Assembly (NCBI RefSeq): GCF_028621715.1
Contig: NZ_CP117466.1
Coordinates: 2,802,501 to 2,866,500, forward strand
DNA: 64,000 nt
Direction of reading: 5' to 3'
Source: Paracoccus marcusii
GTDB lineage: Bacteria; Pseudomonadota; Alphaproteobacteria; Rhodobacterales; Rhodobacteraceae
Part shown: positions 43,690-53,362 of the stretch, piece after piece
How the letters are laid out: each line of letters begins with the position of its first letter
Numbering within the stretch: position 1 is the stretch's first letter
Notes under the pieces: generated by a model
What the model saw: the letters and a program-made list of their open reading frames with translations, nothing else
Told to the model about the DNA's origin: nothing
Database searches by the model: none
Translations under genes and position numbers: made by a program

Positions 43690-44278
43690 GACGGCGATCC
43701 TGATCGCGGCACTGGCCGCGACACCCGCCGCGGCCTTCGGTCCCGACCTGGCACCCATCATCCGCGCCGAAGACCGCATCCGGCTGGAGCACGTCGATAC
43801 GGTGGCCGGACGCACGCTGAGGGGTGCCCTTGCGCAGGGAACCCCGGACGATCTGGCCATGCTTTTGCAGGGTCTTGCAGGCCGTCCCCTGCCTGCCGAT
43901 CGGGCCGCGGCCCTGCTGCCCGGCGACTGGTGGTGCCGGATGCTGAAGCTGGCCGGCGGGTTGCCTCTGGTCGTCTATCAGCCGTTCCGCTGTCGCATCG
44001 ACGCCGACGGCGGGTTCGTGAAACTGACCGGCTCACAGCGGATGCAGGGCATGATCGGCGATCTGGACGGGGCACAGGCCTATCTGGGCACAGGCTACAT
44101 CGCCGGCGATACCGCCCCGCCCTATGCCAACCTGCCCGACAGCATCGACCCCGCGGCCACGCCGCAGCGCGTCCCCGAGGTCGGCATGGTCGAGGTCGTC
44201 AGCCCGACAAGGGCGCGCATCCTGATGCCCCTGCCGATGCTGGAATCGGACCTGAACATCCTGCTGCTGACGCGCTGA
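43679..44278 (+). CDS. DUF4893-type secreted protein
   Basis: A 199-residue protein with a signal peptide (MRTRTAILIAALAATPAAAFG). The mature part has GDWWCRMLKLAGGLPLVVYQPFRC, FVKLTGSQRMQGMIG and a C-terminal ARILMPLPMLESDLNILLLTR, which fit DUF4893, a Rhodobacteraceae-rich family of unknown function. An ATG four codons earlier (43667) is possible; neither has a strong ribosome site. The start overlaps the DUF2237 gene. The next gene, trpB, is convergent and its stop begins one base later. Confidence 0.8.
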   Translation: MRTRTAILIAALAATPAAAFGPDLAPIIRAEDRIRLEHVDTVAGRTLRGALAQGTPDDLAMLLQGLAGRPLPADRAAALLPGDWWCRMLKLAGGLPLVVYQPFRCRIDADGGFVKLTGSQRMQGMIGDLDGAQAYLGTGYIAGDTAPPYANLPDSIDPAATPQRVPEVGMVEVVSPTRARILMPLPMLESDLNILLLTR

Positions 44279-45505
44279 TCAGGTCTTCAGGTCCTGACCC
44301 AGATGCTTGGCGACGGTGAAGATGTCCTTGTCGCCGCGCCCGCACATGTTCATCACGATGATGTGGTCGGCGGGCAGGTCCGGCGCGATCTTGATGACAT
44401 GCGCCAGCGCATGGCTGGGCTCCAGCGCGGGAATGATGCCTTCCAGCGCGCAGCACAGCTGGAACGCGCCAAGCGCCTCGTCATCCGTGATGCTGACATA
44501 TTCGGCGCGGCCGATGTCCTTCAGCCAAGCGTGTTCCGGCCCAATCCCCGGATAGTCCAGGCCCGCGCTGATCGAATGACCCTCCAGGATCTGGCCGTCG
44601 TCGTCCTGCAGCAGATAGGTGCGGTTCCCGTGCAGGACGCCCGCGCGGCCGCCCGACAGGCTGGCGCAATGCTCCATCCGGTCGTCCACGCCCTTGCCCC
44701 CGGCCTCGACGCCGATGATGCGCACGTCCTTGTCGTTCAGGAACGGATAGAACAGGCCCATCGCGTTCGACCCGCCGCCGATGGCCGCGATGATCGTGTC
44801 GGGGAAGCGCCCCTCGCGCGGCATGATCTGCTCGCGGACCTCCTTGCCGATGATCGACTGGAAATCGCGCACCATCGCCGGATAGGGGTGTGGCCCTGCG
44901 ACCGTGCCGATGCAATAGAACGTGTCGCGCACATTGGTCACCCAATCGCGCAGCGCATCGTTCATCGCATCTTTCAGCGTGCCGCGGCCGCTGGTCACCG
45001 GGATCACCTCGGCCCCCAGCAGGCGCATGCGGAAGACGTTGGGCGACTGACGTTCCACGTCATGCGCGCCCATGTAGACCACGCATTTCAGCCCGAACCG
45101 CGCGCAGACGGTGGCGGTCGCCACGCCATGCTGGCCCGCGCCGGTTTCAGCGATGATGCGCGTCTTGCCCATGCGGATCGCCAGCAGGATCTGGCCCAGC
45201 ACGTTGTTGATCTTGTGCGCGCCGGTGTGGTTCAGTTCGTCCCGCTTCATGTAGATCTTGGCGCCGCCCAGATGCTGGGTCATGCGTTCCGCGAAATACA
45301 GCGGGCTGGGACGGCCGACGTAATGCGTCCACAGGTCGTCCATCTGCGCCCAGAAGGACGGGTCGGTCTTGGCGCGTTCGTATTCCGCCTCCAGGTCCAG
45401 GATCAGCGGCATCAGCGTCTCGGACACGAAGCGGCCGCCATAGATGCCAAAGCGCCCCTGATCGTCGGGGCCGGAGGTAAAGCTGTTCAGCAGATCGTCG
45501 GCCAT
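44279..45505 (-). CDS. trpB: Tryptophan synthase beta chain
   Basis: It condenses indole with serine to tryptophan using PLP. The 408-residue protein has the PLP Lys98 in HTGAHKINN, the catalytic Glu in [12 protein letters not shown], the glycine-rich phosphate loop GGGSNAMG and the C-terminal region GRGDKD. It lacks neighbouring trpF or trpA, so it is transcribed apart from the rest of the pathway. I place the start at 45505; the much longer open frame to 46264 lies antisense to chaC and is not protein-like. Confidence 0.96.
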   Translation of the reverse strand: MADDLLNSFTSGPDDQGRFGIYGGRFVSETLMPLILDLEAEYERAKTDPSFWAQMDDLWTHYVGRPSPLYFAERMTQHLGGAKIYMKRDELNHTGAHKINNVLGQILLAIRMGKTRIIAETGAGQHGVATATVCARFGLKCVVYMGAHDVERQSPNVFRMRLLGAEVIPVTSGRGTLKDAMNDALRDWVTNVRDTFYCIGTVAGPHPYPAMVRDFQSIIGKEVREQIMPREGRFPDTIIAAIGGGSNAMGLFYPFLNDKDVRIIGVEAGGKGVDDRMEHCASLSGGRAGVLHGNRTYLLQDDDGQILEGHSISAGLDYPGIGPEHAWLKDIGRAEYVSITDDEALGAFQLCCALEGIIPALEPSHALAHVIKIAPDLPADHIIVMNMCGRGDKDIFTVAKHLGQDLKT

Positions 45506-45717
45506 GGGATGCGCCTTTGGGTTATTTGGGTGTCTGGGCAGGCAGGGTGCCCCTTGCCCCCGTTCTAGCCGCCATCGCGCGCAGGGTGAAGCCCGTGCAG
45601 GCAGGCGGCCCGCGAAACCGCCCGATTTGCGCGCGACGTCGTGACGCGGACAGGTTTGGCGGTTGACGCCCGGCGGATGACGGTCAAAACCTGCGCCCGA
45701 CACGCCACACCGGAGGG

Positions 45718-46425
45718 ATGATGCCCAAGGCCCGCACCCTGTCGCTGAGCGATCACCACGTCGCCAGCGTCGCCCCCGCCGAGGGGCTGCTTTACAACCC
45801 CGCCTGGCGGATGCTGGAGGATGGCGACCTGGACGCGCTGACCCTGCGGCTGACGCAGGGGCGAACGGGCCCGATACCGATCTTCGCCTATGGGTCGCTG
45901 ATCTGGAATCCGGGCTTTGCGGTGCAGGACCGCCGCCGCGCCACGGCGAACGGCTGGCACCGCGATTTTTCGCTGACGCTGGACCATTTCCGCGGCACGC
46001 CGGAACGGCCCGGCCTGATGCTGGCGCTGGCATCGGGCGGAACCTGCGAGGGGCTGGTGCTGGACATCGCCGAAGGGACCGAGGTCGAATCCATGCGCGC
46101 CATCCTGCGCCGCGAACTGGTCGCGCACGAGCTGGCCGCGAACGCCTGCTGGATCCAGGTCCGCACCGATCGCGGGGTCGAATCCGCGCTGACCTTCTAT
46201 GCCGATCCGGTCGACGCCCCCGTGGCGCGCCTTCCCGTCGAGGAGCAGGCGCGGCTGCTGGCAACCGCTGCAGGCGCTGCGGGCTCGGGCGCCGAATATC
46301 TGCTGCGCACCGCGCGCGGACTGGCCGAATGGGGCATCGAGGACGATTACATCTGGACGTTGCAGCACCTGGTCGCCGAACGGATCGAGGCCGAGGCGGG
46401 CTTTGTGCCCCCGACTGGCCTCTAG
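45718..46425 (+). CDS. chaC: ChaC-type gamma-glutamylcyclotransferase
   Basis: It cleaves glutathione to 5-oxoproline and Cys-Gly. The 235-residue protein has the substrate loop [12 protein letters not shown] at about residues 56-67, the hallmark of the ChaC family, and the C-terminal helical region [19 protein letters not shown] abuts the first ATG, so translation may start at the second ATG (45721). It is divergent from trpB with a 212-base gap in which I see no clear regulatory element. Confidence 0.9.
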   Translation: MMPKARTLSLSDHHVASVAPAEGLLYNPAWRMLEDGDLDALTLRLTQGRTGPIPIFAYGSLIWNPGFAVQDRRRATANGWHRDFSLTLDHFRGTPERPGLMLALASGGTCEGLVLDIAEGTEVESMRAILRRELVAHELAANACWIQVRTDRGVESALTFYADPVDAPVARLPVEEQARLLATAAGAAGSGAEYLLRTARGLAEWGIEDDYIWTLQHLVAERIEAEAGFVPPTGL

Positions 46426-46473
46426 CTCATCCCGCGCCCTTTGCGCAGATAGCCGTGGGGCTCTCATGATCCT

Positions 46474-47235
46474 CTAAAGCGGCGACAGCAGGTGGCCGCC
46501 ATCGGCCACCAGGACGGATCCGGTCATGAACGCGCCCGCGTCCGAGGCCAGCAGCAGCAGCGGCCCGGAAAGCTCCTCTGGACGGCCCAGCCTGCGTTGC
46601 GGAATGCGGCGGATCTGGGCCTGGCCATGGTCGGTGGCAAAGAAATCGCGGTTGATGTCAGTCTCGACATAGCCGGGGGCCAATGCGTTCACGCGGATGC
46701 CGTGGCGCGCCCATTCCAGGGCGTGCTGTTTGGTCAGCTGGATCAGTGCGGCCTTGGACGTGGCATAGGCAGACACCCCCGCCCCCTGCCGTAGCCCCAG
46801 GATCGAGGCGACATTGACGATGGCCCCGGGCCGCCCCGCCTCGACCAGCCTTGCGGCCACCGCCACCGACATCCGCCGTGCCCCGTCCAGATTGACGCCC
46901 ATCACCCGCGCCCAGTCCTGGTCGGACTGTTCCAGCGACGCACCGGGAATGGCGATGCCGCTGTTGTTCACCAGCAGGTCGACCGGGGTACCTGCCCAGG
47001 CCTCGGCCCCGTCTAAGGCGCGGCGCACGCTGTCCAGATCGGTCACGTCCAGCGCAGTGACATGCACATCGGTCAGCTGCCGCGCCAGCACCTGCATGGC
47101 CTCCACCCGCCGCGCGGCCAGGACCACCCGCGCCCCCGCACCGGCCAGCGTTCGCGCGAATTCCGCGCCAAGCGCGCCCGATGCCCCGGTCACCAGCGCC
47201 ACGCGCCCGTCCAGGCGGAAACGATCCATGCTCAT
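46474..47235 (-). CDS. Short-chain dehydrogenase, LvaD-like, last gene of the Lva-type operon
   Basis: A 253-residue NAD(P)-dependent oxidoreductase. The cofactor motif TGASGALG is at 16-23 and the catalytic set Ser144, Tyr157, Lys161 (YATSK) is intact. It overlaps the DUF6285 gene by four bases (ATGA). In Pseudomonas putida the LvaD reductase of the levulinate operon converts levulinyl-CoA to 4-hydroxyvaleryl-CoA. By gene content this SDR is the candidate for that role, but SDR sequence alone does not fix the substrate. Confidence 0.9.
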   Translation of the reverse strand: MSMDRFRLDGRVALVTGASGALGAEFARTLAGAGARVVLAARRVEAMQVLARQLTDVHVTALDVTDLDSVRRALDGAEAWAGTPVDLLVNNSGIAIPGASLEQSDQDWARVMGVNLDGARRMSVAVAARLVEAGRPGAIVNVASILGLRQGAGVSAYATSKAALIQLTKQHALEWARHGIRVNALAPGYVETDINRDFFATDHGQAQIRRIPQRRLGRPEELSGPLLLLASDAGAFMTGSVLVADGGHLLSPL

Positions 47236-47513
47236 GCGGGTTCCTCGGCGGTGGTGGGGTCGGCGATCCAGGCGCGCAGCCGGGCGGCGGCCAGCAGGCG
47301 GGCATGCAGGTCGGCGTCATGGTCATGCGCACCCGCCCGGATCGCGGCCACATCGGCGGTCACGTCCCGCGACGGGCGGGCCAGCTCTCGCTGCGCCATG
47401 GCCAGCGCATTGGCGGCCAGCAGCGCGTGGTATCGGGCATCCGGCCCGCCAGGGGCGATGTCCCGGCGCAGGGTCGCCTCGGCCTCTGCGATCAGGTCCA
47501 GTGCGTCGCTCAT
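47232..47513 (-). CDS. DUF6285 small protein, LvaB-like
   Basis: A 93-residue helical protein (RYHALLAANALAMAQRELA) of a family found next to APH-fold kinases and acyl-CoA dehydrogenases. It has no catalytic motif I can name. In the P. putida levulinate operon the small LvaB protein is needed with the LvaA kinase, and this protein occupies the same position. It overlaps the kinase gene and the SDR gene by four bases each. Confidence 0.85.
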   Translation of the reverse strand: MSDALDLIAEAEATLRRDIAPGGPDARYHALLAANALAMAQRELARPSRDVTADVAAIRAGAHDHDADLHARLLAAARLRAWIADPTTAEEPA

Positions 47514-48517
47514 GCGGCCTCCGGCGCGGCCATCTGCAGCAGGCGGTATTCCAGCGTGTCGGCGATGCGCCCCGTCAGCGCCAGATGCAGCGAGCGTTCG
47601 GCCCCGCTGTCGTGGCGGTCGCCCTGCTGGAGGGCGATCACGGCCCACCGGATATGGGCCATGACCTCCCACCACCGCACACGGTCGGGGTCGGGGACCG
47701 TGCCCCCGGCGGCGGCATAGCCCGACAGGACGGCCGCACGGCTGGCGATGCCGCCACCCTCCAGATCGGGGCGCGAAAACCGCCAGCATTCCGCGCAGAA
47801 CCACCCCAGATCGCAGGCCGGGTCCGACCAGGCGGCGAATTCCCAATCCAGAACGGCCGTCAGCCCATCGGCATCGACCAGGAAATTGCCGGTGCGGAAA
47901 TCCTGATGTGTCAGGGTCACCCTGTCGGGCGCCGGCGCGTGGCGTTCGGCCCAACGCAGCGCCCATTCCAGGCCCGGACGCGGCGCGGGCCGCGCATCCA
48001 GCCAGCCGCGCAGCCCCGCCACCGCCTGCAGGGCCGGATCGGCGGGGCGCGGCCCCAGGACCCTTGCCAGCGCCTGGTCCGGATCGATCCTGTGGATCAG
48101 CGCCAGCTGGCAGCCCAGGTCGCGACCCAGGGCCTCGCGGTCGCCGCCCAGGCTGGCGTCGCGCACGACCTTGGGGCCATAGCCCGTGCCGCCCACCCAG
48201 GCCATCGCCGCGAAGGGCGCGCCGATGACCGAGGCGTCATCGCAGAAGCCCAGGGGTTCGGGCACGCGCACGCCCGCGCGGTGGGCCGCGGCGATGATCG
48301 CATATTCCTCTGCCCGAGACCGGCTGGCGGCGATGGTGGCCGGGGCGTCGCGACGGATCACCAGGCGGCGCGACATCCCGTCCGCCGTGACCGTCACCAC
48401 CCAATTCTGCTGGATCGCGCCGCCAGACAGCTTGTCCGCGGCGGTGACCCGCGCGCCGGGCAGGTCCAGCGTCGTCGCCAGCCAGGCGTCAAGTGCGGCG
48501 TTATCCGTCAGGCTCAT
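47510..48517 (-). CDS. APH-fold kinase, LvaA/ACAD10-11 kinase-domain-like
   Basis: A 335-residue phosphotransferase of the aminoglycoside-phosphotransferase fold. The catalytic loop is HQDFRTGN (His204, Asp206, Asn211) and the metal-binding DWE is at 224-226. Its fusion in human ACAD10/ACAD11 to an acyl-CoA dehydrogenase, and LvaA in P. putida, indicate phosphorylation of a 4-hydroxyacyl-CoA. Antibiotic resistance is very unlikely. It overlaps the dehydrogenase and DUF6285 genes by four bases. Confidence 0.9.
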   Translation of the reverse strand: MSLTDNAALDAWLATTLDLPGARVTAADKLSGGAIQQNWVVTVTADGMSRRLVIRRDAPATIAASRSRAEEYAIIAAAHRAGVRVPEPLGFCDDASVIGAPFAAMAWVGGTGYGPKVVRDASLGGDREALGRDLGCQLALIHRIDPDQALARVLGPRPADPALQAVAGLRGWLDARPAPRPGLEWALRWAERHAPAPDRVTLTHQDFRTGNFLVDADGLTAVLDWEFAAWSDPACDLGWFCAECWRFSRPDLEGGGIASRAAVLSGYAAAGGTVPDPDRVRWWEVMAHIRWAVIALQQGDRHDSGAERSLHLALTGRIADTLEYRLLQMAAPEAA

Positions 48518-49725
48518 GCGCCCCAGCCCCAGAAGTCGTCCCCCTCGCGTGCATAGGCATCGGCCAGCACCATCCGGTGCACCTCGGAGGCGCCATCGAC
48601 CAGCCGCGCCTGCCGGGCATAGCGATAGATCCATTCCAGCACCGTGTCGCGGCTGTATCCCCGCGCGCCGTTCAGCTGGATCGCCACGTCGGCGGCCTGA
48701 TGCAGCGTGTCGGCGACATGCAGCTTGGCCATCGAAACCTCCTTGCGGGCATGGCTGCCCTGGTCCAGCGCCCAAGCCGCATTCATCGTCAGCAGCCGCC
48801 CAATCTGAATGTTCAGCGCCACGCCGCCCAGCATCAGCCGCACCGATTCCCGGTCGGCCAGCCGGATGCCGAAGCCCTCGCGCGCGTCGACATAGGCCTG
48901 CGCCTCGGCCACGCAGCGCTTGGCCAGGCCCAGCCAGCGCATGCAGTGGGTCAGCCGCGCGGTGCCAAGCCGGATCTGCGTGACCTTCAGCCCGTCGCCC
49001 AAGCCCATCAGGCGGTTCTCGTCGGGGATCTCCAGCCCGTCGAATTCCAGCTCGCAATGGCCGCCATGCTCCTCGGGGCCCATGATGGCGATGCGGCGCA
49101 GGATCTTCCAGCCGGGCTGGTCGCGGTGGAACAGGAACGCCGTCAGATGGCGGCGCTTCTCGTCGGGATTGGGGTCGGTGCGCGCGATCAGGATGAAATG
49201 CGCCGCCCCCTCGGCCCCGGTGATGAACCACTTGCGGCCCGTGACGCGCCAGACGTCGCCATGCCGCACGGCGGTCGTGCCGATCATGCCGGGGTCGGAC
49301 CCGCCACCCGGCGCGGGTTCGGTCATCACGAAGCTGGACCGCACCTCACCCGCGACCAGCGGCGCCAGCCAGCGCGCCTGCTGATCGGGGGTGCCCACGC
49401 GGGCCAGGATGTCCATGTTCCCGTCATCGGGGGCCGCGCAGTTGAAGACCGCGGGCCCGAAGATCGAGCGGTTCGCCTCCTCGTACATCACCGCGCGGCC
49501 GGTGACGGGTAGGCCCATGCCGCCCAGGGCCTGCGGCACCTGCGGGCACCACAGCCCCGCCGCCCGCGCACGCGCGCGCAGCGCCTGCAGGGGCGCATCG
49601 GCGATGTTGTCATGATCATCCCAGTTGGCGCGGTCGGCCTCGACCGGCAGGATATGGGTGTCGACGAAATCACGGGTACGGCGGCGGATGTCCTCCAACC
49701 GGGGGTCCAGGGTGAAATCGATCAT
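48514..49725 (-). CDS. Acyl-CoA dehydrogenase, LvaC/ACAD10-11 type
   Basis: A 403-residue flavoprotein, first gene of the operon. It has the ACAD motifs FVMTEPAPGGGSDP, GRKWFITGAEGAAHFIL and the C-terminal ARLVDGASEVHRM. Where medium-chain enzymes have the catalytic Glu of YEGT, this protein has Asp in VDGASEVH, as in the ACAD10/11 group. In the Lva pathway such an enzyme works on phosphorylated 4-hydroxyacyl-CoA to move the hydroxyl to C3. The start at 49725 is supported by the family N-terminus; the frame is open to 50079. Confidence 0.92.
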   Translation of the reverse strand: MIDFTLDPRLEDIRRRTRDFVDTHILPVEADRANWDDHDNIADAPLQALRARARAAGLWCPQVPQALGGMGLPVTGRAVMYEEANRSIFGPAVFNCAAPDDGNMDILARVGTPDQQARWLAPLVAGEVRSSFVMTEPAPGGGSDPGMIGTTAVRHGDVWRVTGRKWFITGAEGAAHFILIARTDPNPDEKRRHLTAFLFHRDQPGWKILRRIAIMGPEEHGGHCELEFDGLEIPDENRLMGLGDGLKVTQIRLGTARLTHCMRWLGLAKRCVAEAQAYVDAREGFGIRLADRESVRLMLGGVALNIQIGRLLTMNAAWALDQGSHARKEVSMAKLHVADTLHQAADVAIQLNGARGYSRDTVLEWIYRYARQARLVDGASEVHRMVLADAYAREGDDFWGWGA

Positions 49726-49823
49726 GTCAGTCCTCGCCTCAAACGCTCCGCGTCCTGCCGGGGACCACCATCCACCAGCCTCCGCGCGATGTCGATGCCG
49801 GGCGATCCAGACACGGCGCCGCG

Positions 49824-51767
49824 TCAGATCAGCAGTTGCTGACCCAGGACGATCACGCGGCTGCTGGGTAGATGATAGAAGTCGGTGGCGTTCGCAGCGG
49901 ATTTGGACAGGGACACGAACAGCGTCTCTTGCCACGCGGGCAGTTCGCGTGTCTTGCCGGGGCGGAACGTGCGGCGGCTGAGGAAGAAGGACGTCGACAT
50001 GATGTCGAAGCGCACGCCTTCCTTGCGGGCCAGGGTCAGCGCCTTGGGCAGGTTCGTCTCCTCCATGTAGCCGAAACACATGTCAATGCGGATGAAGCGG
50101 TCGGACAGGCGCGTCACCGTCAGGCGATCGTTGTCGGCGACATAGGGGCGCGTCGCCACGGTCACGCAGACGATGATGTTCGTCTCGTGCAGGACATGGT
50201 TGTGCTTGAGGTTGTGCAACAGGGCGGCCGGCGCGATGTCGGGTTCCGCGGTCAGGAAGACGGCGGTGCCGGGCACCTCGACCAGCCGGTCAGACCGGGC
50301 CAGCATCTCGATCAGCGCGGCCGTCGGGGTGGCGCTGCGCCGGGCCTGGGCCTGGACGTGGCGGGTGCCGCGGATCCAGGTCCACATCAGCACGATCATC
50401 ACGGCGGCCATCATGATCGGCACCCAGCCCCCGTTCGGGATCTTGATCGCGTTCGATCCCAGGAACAGCAGTTCCAGCGCCAGCAGCGGCGTGACCACCA
50501 CGGCGACCAGCATCAGGGGCCAGCGCCAGACCCGCAGGAACACGACCGAGGCCAGGATGGTGGTGATGACCATGTCCCCCGTCACCGCGATGCCGTAGGC
50601 CGCGGCCAGGTCCGAGGACGACCCGAACACCACCACCAGCACGACCACGCCGATGGCCAGGATCGCGTTGATCTTGGGCAGGTAGATCTGCCCTTCCTGG
50701 GTCTCGGAGGTGTGCAGGATCTCAAGCCGGGGCAGCAGGTTCATGCGCACCGCCTGCTTGATCATCGAGAACGCGCCCGAGATGACCGCCTGGCTGGCGA
50801 TGACCGTGGCCATCGTCGCCAGGATCACCAGGGGCAGCAGCGCCCAGGGCGGCGCCATCAGGAAGAACGGGTTCGTCACCCGGTCGGGATGGGCCAGGAT
50901 CATCGCCCCCTGCCCCAGATAGCTGAGCGTCAGGGCGGGCCAGACCAGCAGCACCCAGGCCATGCGGATCGGGCGACGCCCGAAATGGCCCATGTCGGCA
51001 TAAAGCGCCTCTCCTCCGGTGACGGCTAGGAAGACCGATCCCAAGACGATCAGCGAGGCCAGCTTGTTCGTGACCAGGAACGCCCCGGCATGCACGGGGC
51101 TGAGCGCGCGCAGGATCGACCAGTCGTCGCCGATATGGGACAGCCCCATCACCGCCATGACGACGAACCAGGTGACCATGATCGGCCCGAACAGGATCGA
51201 CACCGCCCCCGTGCCCCACCGCTGGACGATGAACAGCCCGGTGATGATGGCCAGCGTGACGGGCACCACGTAGGGGCCGAAGGCGGGGGCCACGATGGTC
51301 AGCCCCTCGACCGCGGACAGGACCGACATGGCGGGCGTGATGATCGCGTCCCCGAAGAACAGCGATATGCCGATCATTCCCAGCACCATCAGCCAGACGG
51401 GACGCTTGCCCAGTGCCTGCTGGATCAGGGTCACCAGGCTCAGCGTGCCGCCCTCGCCCCGGTTGTCGGCGCGCATGATCAGGGCGACGTACTTGAAGCT
51501 GACGATCGAGATCAGCGTCCAGATCAGCAGCGAGATCACCCCCACCACATCATCCGGCGACAGCCCGTCGCGCGACGCGGCATGCAGCGATTCGCGCATC
51601 GCATAGATCGGAGAGGTCCCGATGTCGCCATAGACGACCCCGATCGCCCCCAGGACCAGCCCGCCCAGGTTGCTGGAACCATGCTGCCCCGCGGTGGGAA
51701 GATCGGACAGGTGCGCCGATGCGGCGGCAGGTTGCGCCGGACCGTCGGGGGTGACGTGATCGCTCAT
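49824..51767 (-). CDS. kup: Low-affinity potassium transporter Kup
   Basis: A potassium uptake permease of the KUP/HAK family. The 647-residue protein has about 12 membrane helices in the first 460 residues, starting with the family motif LVLGAIGVVYGDIGTSPIYAMRES, and a soluble C-terminal domain containing LLHNLKHNHVLHE. Length is typical. The start is at 51767; the frame extends to 51866 without similarity. A stem-loop lies just upstream in the leader. Confidence 0.95.
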   Translation of the reverse strand: MSDHVTPDGPAQPAAASAHLSDLPTAGQHGSSNLGGLVLGAIGVVYGDIGTSPIYAMRESLHAASRDGLSPDDVVGVISLLIWTLISIVSFKYVALIMRADNRGEGGTLSLVTLIQQALGKRPVWLMVLGMIGISLFFGDAIITPAMSVLSAVEGLTIVAPAFGPYVVPVTLAIITGLFIVQRWGTGAVSILFGPIMVTWFVVMAVMGLSHIGDDWSILRALSPVHAGAFLVTNKLASLIVLGSVFLAVTGGEALYADMGHFGRRPIRMAWVLLVWPALTLSYLGQGAMILAHPDRVTNPFFLMAPPWALLPLVILATMATVIASQAVISGAFSMIKQAVRMNLLPRLEILHTSETQEGQIYLPKINAILAIGVVVLVVVFGSSSDLAAAYGIAVTGDMVITTILASVVFLRVWRWPLMLVAVVVTPLLALELLFLGSNAIKIPNGGWVPIMMAAVMIVLMWTWIRGTRHVQAQARRSATPTAALIEMLARSDRLVEVPGTAVFLTAEPDIAPAALLHNLKHNHVLHETNIIVCVTVATRPYVADNDRLTVTRLSDRFIRIDMCFGYMEETNLPKALTLARKEGVRFDIMSTSFFLSRRTFRPGKTRELPAWQETLFVSLSKSAANATDFYHLPSSRVIVLGQQLLI

Positions 51768-52081
51768 GTGTCGACAACTCTCTTGGCAGCGCCGAGGCCT
51801 GCAGGCGCTGCCGCCTCTAGCAGGCACGCGTCGCATTGAGAAGAACGGCCCGCGTTCATCTGACATCCACGAAGGCGATCACGTCAAACCCTAGCCCGGC
51901 GAGACCGGCACCATGCGTGCCGCCTGCCCATCGTTCAATCAGAACGGCACGATTCTGCCAAGCCGGATCGGGTGGCAGGTTCGATCTGTCGTTGGGTCAC
52001 ATCGTTAGGGGCCGAATCACGCCCGTCCCCGGCGCGACGCGTGCAGGCATAGCCGGACGTCGCCCGGCTGCCAGAGGTGCA
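51768..52081. other. Intergenic region between guaD and kup
   Basis: This 314-base gap lies downstream of guaD and upstream of kup, all on the minus strand. It holds the kup leader stem-loop and no clear guaD terminator, no recognisable small gene and no strong promoter match. Confidence 0.55.
51785..51812 (-). promoter_or_regulatory. Stem-loop in the kup leader
   Basis: GGCAGCGCC pairs perfectly with GGCGCTGCC over ten bases, 18-45 bases upstream of the kup start. It has no T-run. Its place just before the ribosome-binding region fits a translational or RNA-stability element, but I recognise no known riboswitch. Confidence 0.4.
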
Positions 52082-53362
52082 TCAACCCGTCTTCTGCGGG
52101 CGACCGGCGACATAGGTCTGGGCCACCGCGCGGTCGTCGCCCATGATCTGCAGGATGAACAGCTCCTGCGCGAGGGTCTCGGCCTTTTCCATCCGCAACG
52201 CCATGGCGGGGGTGGCACGGGCGTCGAGGACCACCAGGTCAGCGGCGCTGCCGGGGGCCAGGGTGCCGATCTCGGCCTCCATGCCCAGGGTCAGCGCGTT
52301 GCCGCGCGTGGCCCAGTGGAACGCCGCCAGCGGATGCAGTTTCTGCCCGCGCATCTGCAGGATCTTGTAGCCCTCGGCCAGGGTCTGCAGCATCGACCAG
52401 CTGGTGCCGCCGCCCACATCCGTTGCGATGCCGCTGACGATGCCCGCGGCGCGCAGCCCGTCGGCGTCGAACAGCCCGGACCCCAGGAACAGGTTCGAGG
52501 TCGGGCAGAACACCGCATGGCTGCCGCTTTCTGCCATCCGGGCGATTTCGCGGGATTCCAGATGGATAGAATGGCCCAGCAGCAGCTTGTCGGACAGCAG
52601 GCCGTAGCCCTCGTAGATGTCCAGATAGTCGCGCGCCTTGGGATAGAGCGACAGGGTGTATTCGATTTCGTCGACGTTTTCCGACAGATGCGTCTGCACG
52701 TGGCAGTCGGGATGGGCGCGGGCCAGCGCGCCGACCGCTTCCATCTGTTCGGGGGAGGACGTGATCGCAAAGCGGGGCGTGATCGCATAGCGCTGCCGGC
52801 CCTTGCCGTGCCACGCCTGGATCAGTGCCGCGCTATCGTCATAGCCCTGCTGTGGCGTGTCCAGCACGGCGGCCGGCGCATTGCGGTCCATCATCACCTT
52901 GCCCGCGATCATGGCCATGTCGCGATCATGGGCGGCAGCGAACAGCGCCTCGGCGCTGGCCTTGTGGCTGGAGCAGAAGGCAACGGCGGTCGTCGTGCCA
53001 TGCGCGGTCAGCTGGTCCAGGAACAGCCCCGCCATGCGGGTGGCATGCGCGGGGTCGGCGAATTCCGCCTCGGCCGGGAAGGTATAGGTGTTCAGCCAGT
53101 CCAGCAGCTGCGCACCCCAGCTGGCAATGACCTGCAACTGGGGAAAATGGATATGCGGGTCGATGAAGCCCGCCAGGATCAGATGTGGGCGGTGGTCGAT
53201 CTCCTCCAACCCGTCGCGGGTCAGTTCGGCATGATCGCCGACGGCGACGATGCGCCCGTCATCGACCAGGATGGCCCCGTCTTCCCAGAAGCGATGATTG
53301 TCGGCCGTGTCCTGGGGATCGGCATGAAAGTCGAGGACGCGGCCCCGGATCAGCTGTTGCAT
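52082..53362 (-). CDS. guaD: Guanine deaminase
   Basis: It deaminates guanine to xanthine, the entry of guanine into purine catabolism. The 426-residue amidohydrolase has the metal ligands in GFIDPHIHFPQ, HVQTHLSEN and LLGHSIHL, and Asp in GIATDVGGGTS. It overlaps xdhC by 13 bases, so it is the last gene of the xdh operon. The longer frame to 53878 lies in xdhC and is not protein-like. Confidence 0.95.
   Translation of the reverse strand: MQQLIRGRVLDFHADPQDTADNHRFWEDGAILVDDGRIVAVGDHAELTRDGLEEIDHRPHLILAGFIDPHIHFPQLQVIASWGAQLLDWLNTYTFPAEAEFADPAHATRMAGLFLDQLTAHGTTTAVAFCSSHKASAEALFAAAHDRDMAMIAGKVMMDRNAPAAVLDTPQQGYDDSAALIQAWHGKGRQRYAITPRFAITSSPEQMEAVGALARAHPDCHVQTHLSENVDEIEYTLSLYPKARDYLDIYEGYGLLSDKLLLGHSIHLESREIARMAESGSHAVFCPTSNLFLGSGLFDADGLRAAGIVSGIATDVGGGTSWSMLQTLAEGYKILQMRGQKLHPLAAFHWATRGNALTLGMEAEIGTLAPGSAADLVVLDARATPAMALRMEKAETLAQELFILQIMGDDRAVAQTYVAGRPQKTG

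Noticed and set aside
47510..48517. Aminoglycoside resistance kinase
   Set aside because: The APH fold is shared, but the operon partners (acyl-CoA dehydrogenase, DUF6285, SDR) point to acyl-CoA chemistry.
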